Assembly (NCBI GenBank): GCA_029259975.1
Contig: JAJDEE010000338.1
Location: 1 to 6,496, forward strand
Reading direction: 5' to 3'
Source of the DNA: Planctomycetota bacterium
Lineage (GTDB): Bacteria > Planctomycetota > Planctomycetia > Pirellulales > Lacipirellulaceae
DNA length: 6,496 nt
The position numbers and the translations under genes are program-made. Numbering within the stretch: position 1 is the stretch's first letter; each line of letters opens with the position of its first letter. The notes below the pieces were generated by a model. It was not told where the DNA came from. It ran no database searches and worked only from the letters and a program-made list of their open reading frames with translations. Below are positions 6,195-6,496 of the stretch, piece by piece.

Positions 6195-6303
6195 ACAGCC
6201 CGGGCTTGCGCTTGCGCGTCGTGCTTGTCTTCTGCTTGCCCTGCGGCTCTCTGCATAGCCGTTGGGGACAAACATAGTTTTCCACAGAAAATTCGCAATG
6301 TAC

Positions 6304-6332
6304 TTGCTGTCCGCCACGTGAGTAGGAATAAT
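6304..6332 (+). promoter_or_regulatory. Possible sigma70-type promoter for the right-edge gene
   Basis: TTGCTG (6304-6309), a 17-bp spacer and AATAAT (6327-6332) lie about 60 bp before the TTG start. The -10 is one base from TATAAT; the -35 keeps only TTG. Planctomycete promoters are poorly defined, so this is a suggestion only. Confidence 0.25.
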
Positions 6333-6379
6333 GGAGGCTGATATATGTATTGATTACCTCCCTCGTTTCACAACTAAAT

Positions 6380-6385
6380 AAGGAG
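6380..6385 (+). promoter_or_regulatory. Shine-Dalgarno AAGGAG that decides the TTG start at 6393
   Basis: AAGGAG is followed by a 7-nt spacer and then TTG. This good match at good spacing is the main reason to accept a gene beginning at a non-ATG codon so close to the right edge. Confidence 0.65.
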
Positions 6386-6392
6386 CGTTCCC

Positions 6393-6496
6393 TTGCTGAC
6401 CGAAAGCGAAGTTTCGCGGAGTTGGGCCCGTTTGTTCAAGGATGGCAATTTTACTACGGAGACGTTTGGGACTGCTGAAAACCTGCTCGACGAACT
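6393..6496 (+). CDS. Partial hypothetical protein, N-terminal 34 residues (TTG start)
   Basis: The frame starting at TTG 6393 stays open to the right edge (34 codons plus 2 nt). The other two plus-strand frames close within the same stretch. The translation begins (M)LTESEVSRSWARLFKDGNF, followed by a Thr-rich stretch and ENLLDEL. It looks like a soluble, helix-forming N-terminus with no signal peptide or membrane segment. Codon use and the AAGGAG site 7 nt upstream support a real gene. I do not recognise the family from so short a piece. It is transcribed away from the large ligase/synthase gene, across the hairpin-rich gap. Confidence 0.6.
   Translation, partial: MLTESEVSRSWARLFKDGNFTTETFGTAENLLDE

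Larger units (their letters stand above)
5786..6392. other. Hairpin-rich intergenic region between divergent genes (607 bp)
   Basis: No convincing protein gene is seen. The open frames here cross perfect palindromes and have Cys- and Arg-rich, non-protein-like translations. The region contains a bulged hairpin with a T-tract (5860-5880), nested inverted repeats (6008-6084), a hairpin with a T-tract (6087-6117), a 42-bp palindrome (6153-6194), and, near its right end, the leader of the plus-strand gene that starts at 6393. It must also hold the promoter of the large minus-strand gene, but I could not pick a clear one. Confidence 0.6.

Noticed and set aside
5839..6285. 148-codon minus-strand open frame
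   Set aside because: It crosses the 42-bp palindrome and both hairpins, its translation is Cys/Arg-rich with no recognisable domain, and no Shine-Dalgarno supports it.
6278..6286. TTTTCCACA, a match to the DnaA-box consensus TTWTNCACA
   Set aside because: It is a single box with no second copy, no AT-rich unwinding region and no replication gene nearby; expected by chance.

Overview
The window most resembles a planctomycete chromosome (Pirellulales-like). This is an inference from three things: moderately GC-rich genes, small WXG-like and coiled-coil proteins of a type I associate with that group, and intergenic repeats built on GACCGTAAGGGA, AATGAC and CCGGC palindromes. No rRNA, tRNA or marker gene is present to prove it.

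Left part (1-1707, minus strand, read right to left): a compact run of four genes. They are a 90-residue WXG100-like protein (1435-1707), a 177-residue coiled-coil protein (828-1361), a 74-residue second WXG-like protein (600-824), and the first 165 residues of a long charged coiled-coil protein that runs off the left edge (1-497). Two WXG-type helical hairpins plus coiled-coil partners suggest a type VII (ESX)-like secretion or surface-assembly locus. The edge gene could be its large coiled-coil/FtsK-type component, but no ATPase motif lies inside the window. The two gaps between these genes carry copies of a repeat, including a 41-bp inverted pair that brackets the middle two genes.

Middle (1708-2152): an intergenic stretch with no convincing gene. 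It holds the Shine-Dalgarno and possible leader of the WXG100-like gene and the 3' flank of the large gene.

Centre to right (2153-about 5722, minus strand): one large gene encoding a three-module protein: fatty acyl-AMP ligase (FAAL), acyl carrier protein (ACP), and PLP-dependent alpha-oxoamine synthase (AOS). Together these would activate a fatty acid as acyl-AMP, load it on the built-in carrier, and condense it decarboxylatively with an amino acid to give a long-chain alpha-amino ketone. This is the first step of sphingoid-base-like lipid synthesis or of a related secondary metabolite.

Right part (5723-6496): about 600 bp of non-coding DNA rich in inverted repeats, including a 42-bp palindrome and two back-to-back hairpins with T-tracts. 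A plus-strand gene then begins at a TTG (6393) behind a good Shine-Dalgarno and leaves the window after 34 codons. The large gene and this right-edge gene are divergently transcribed.
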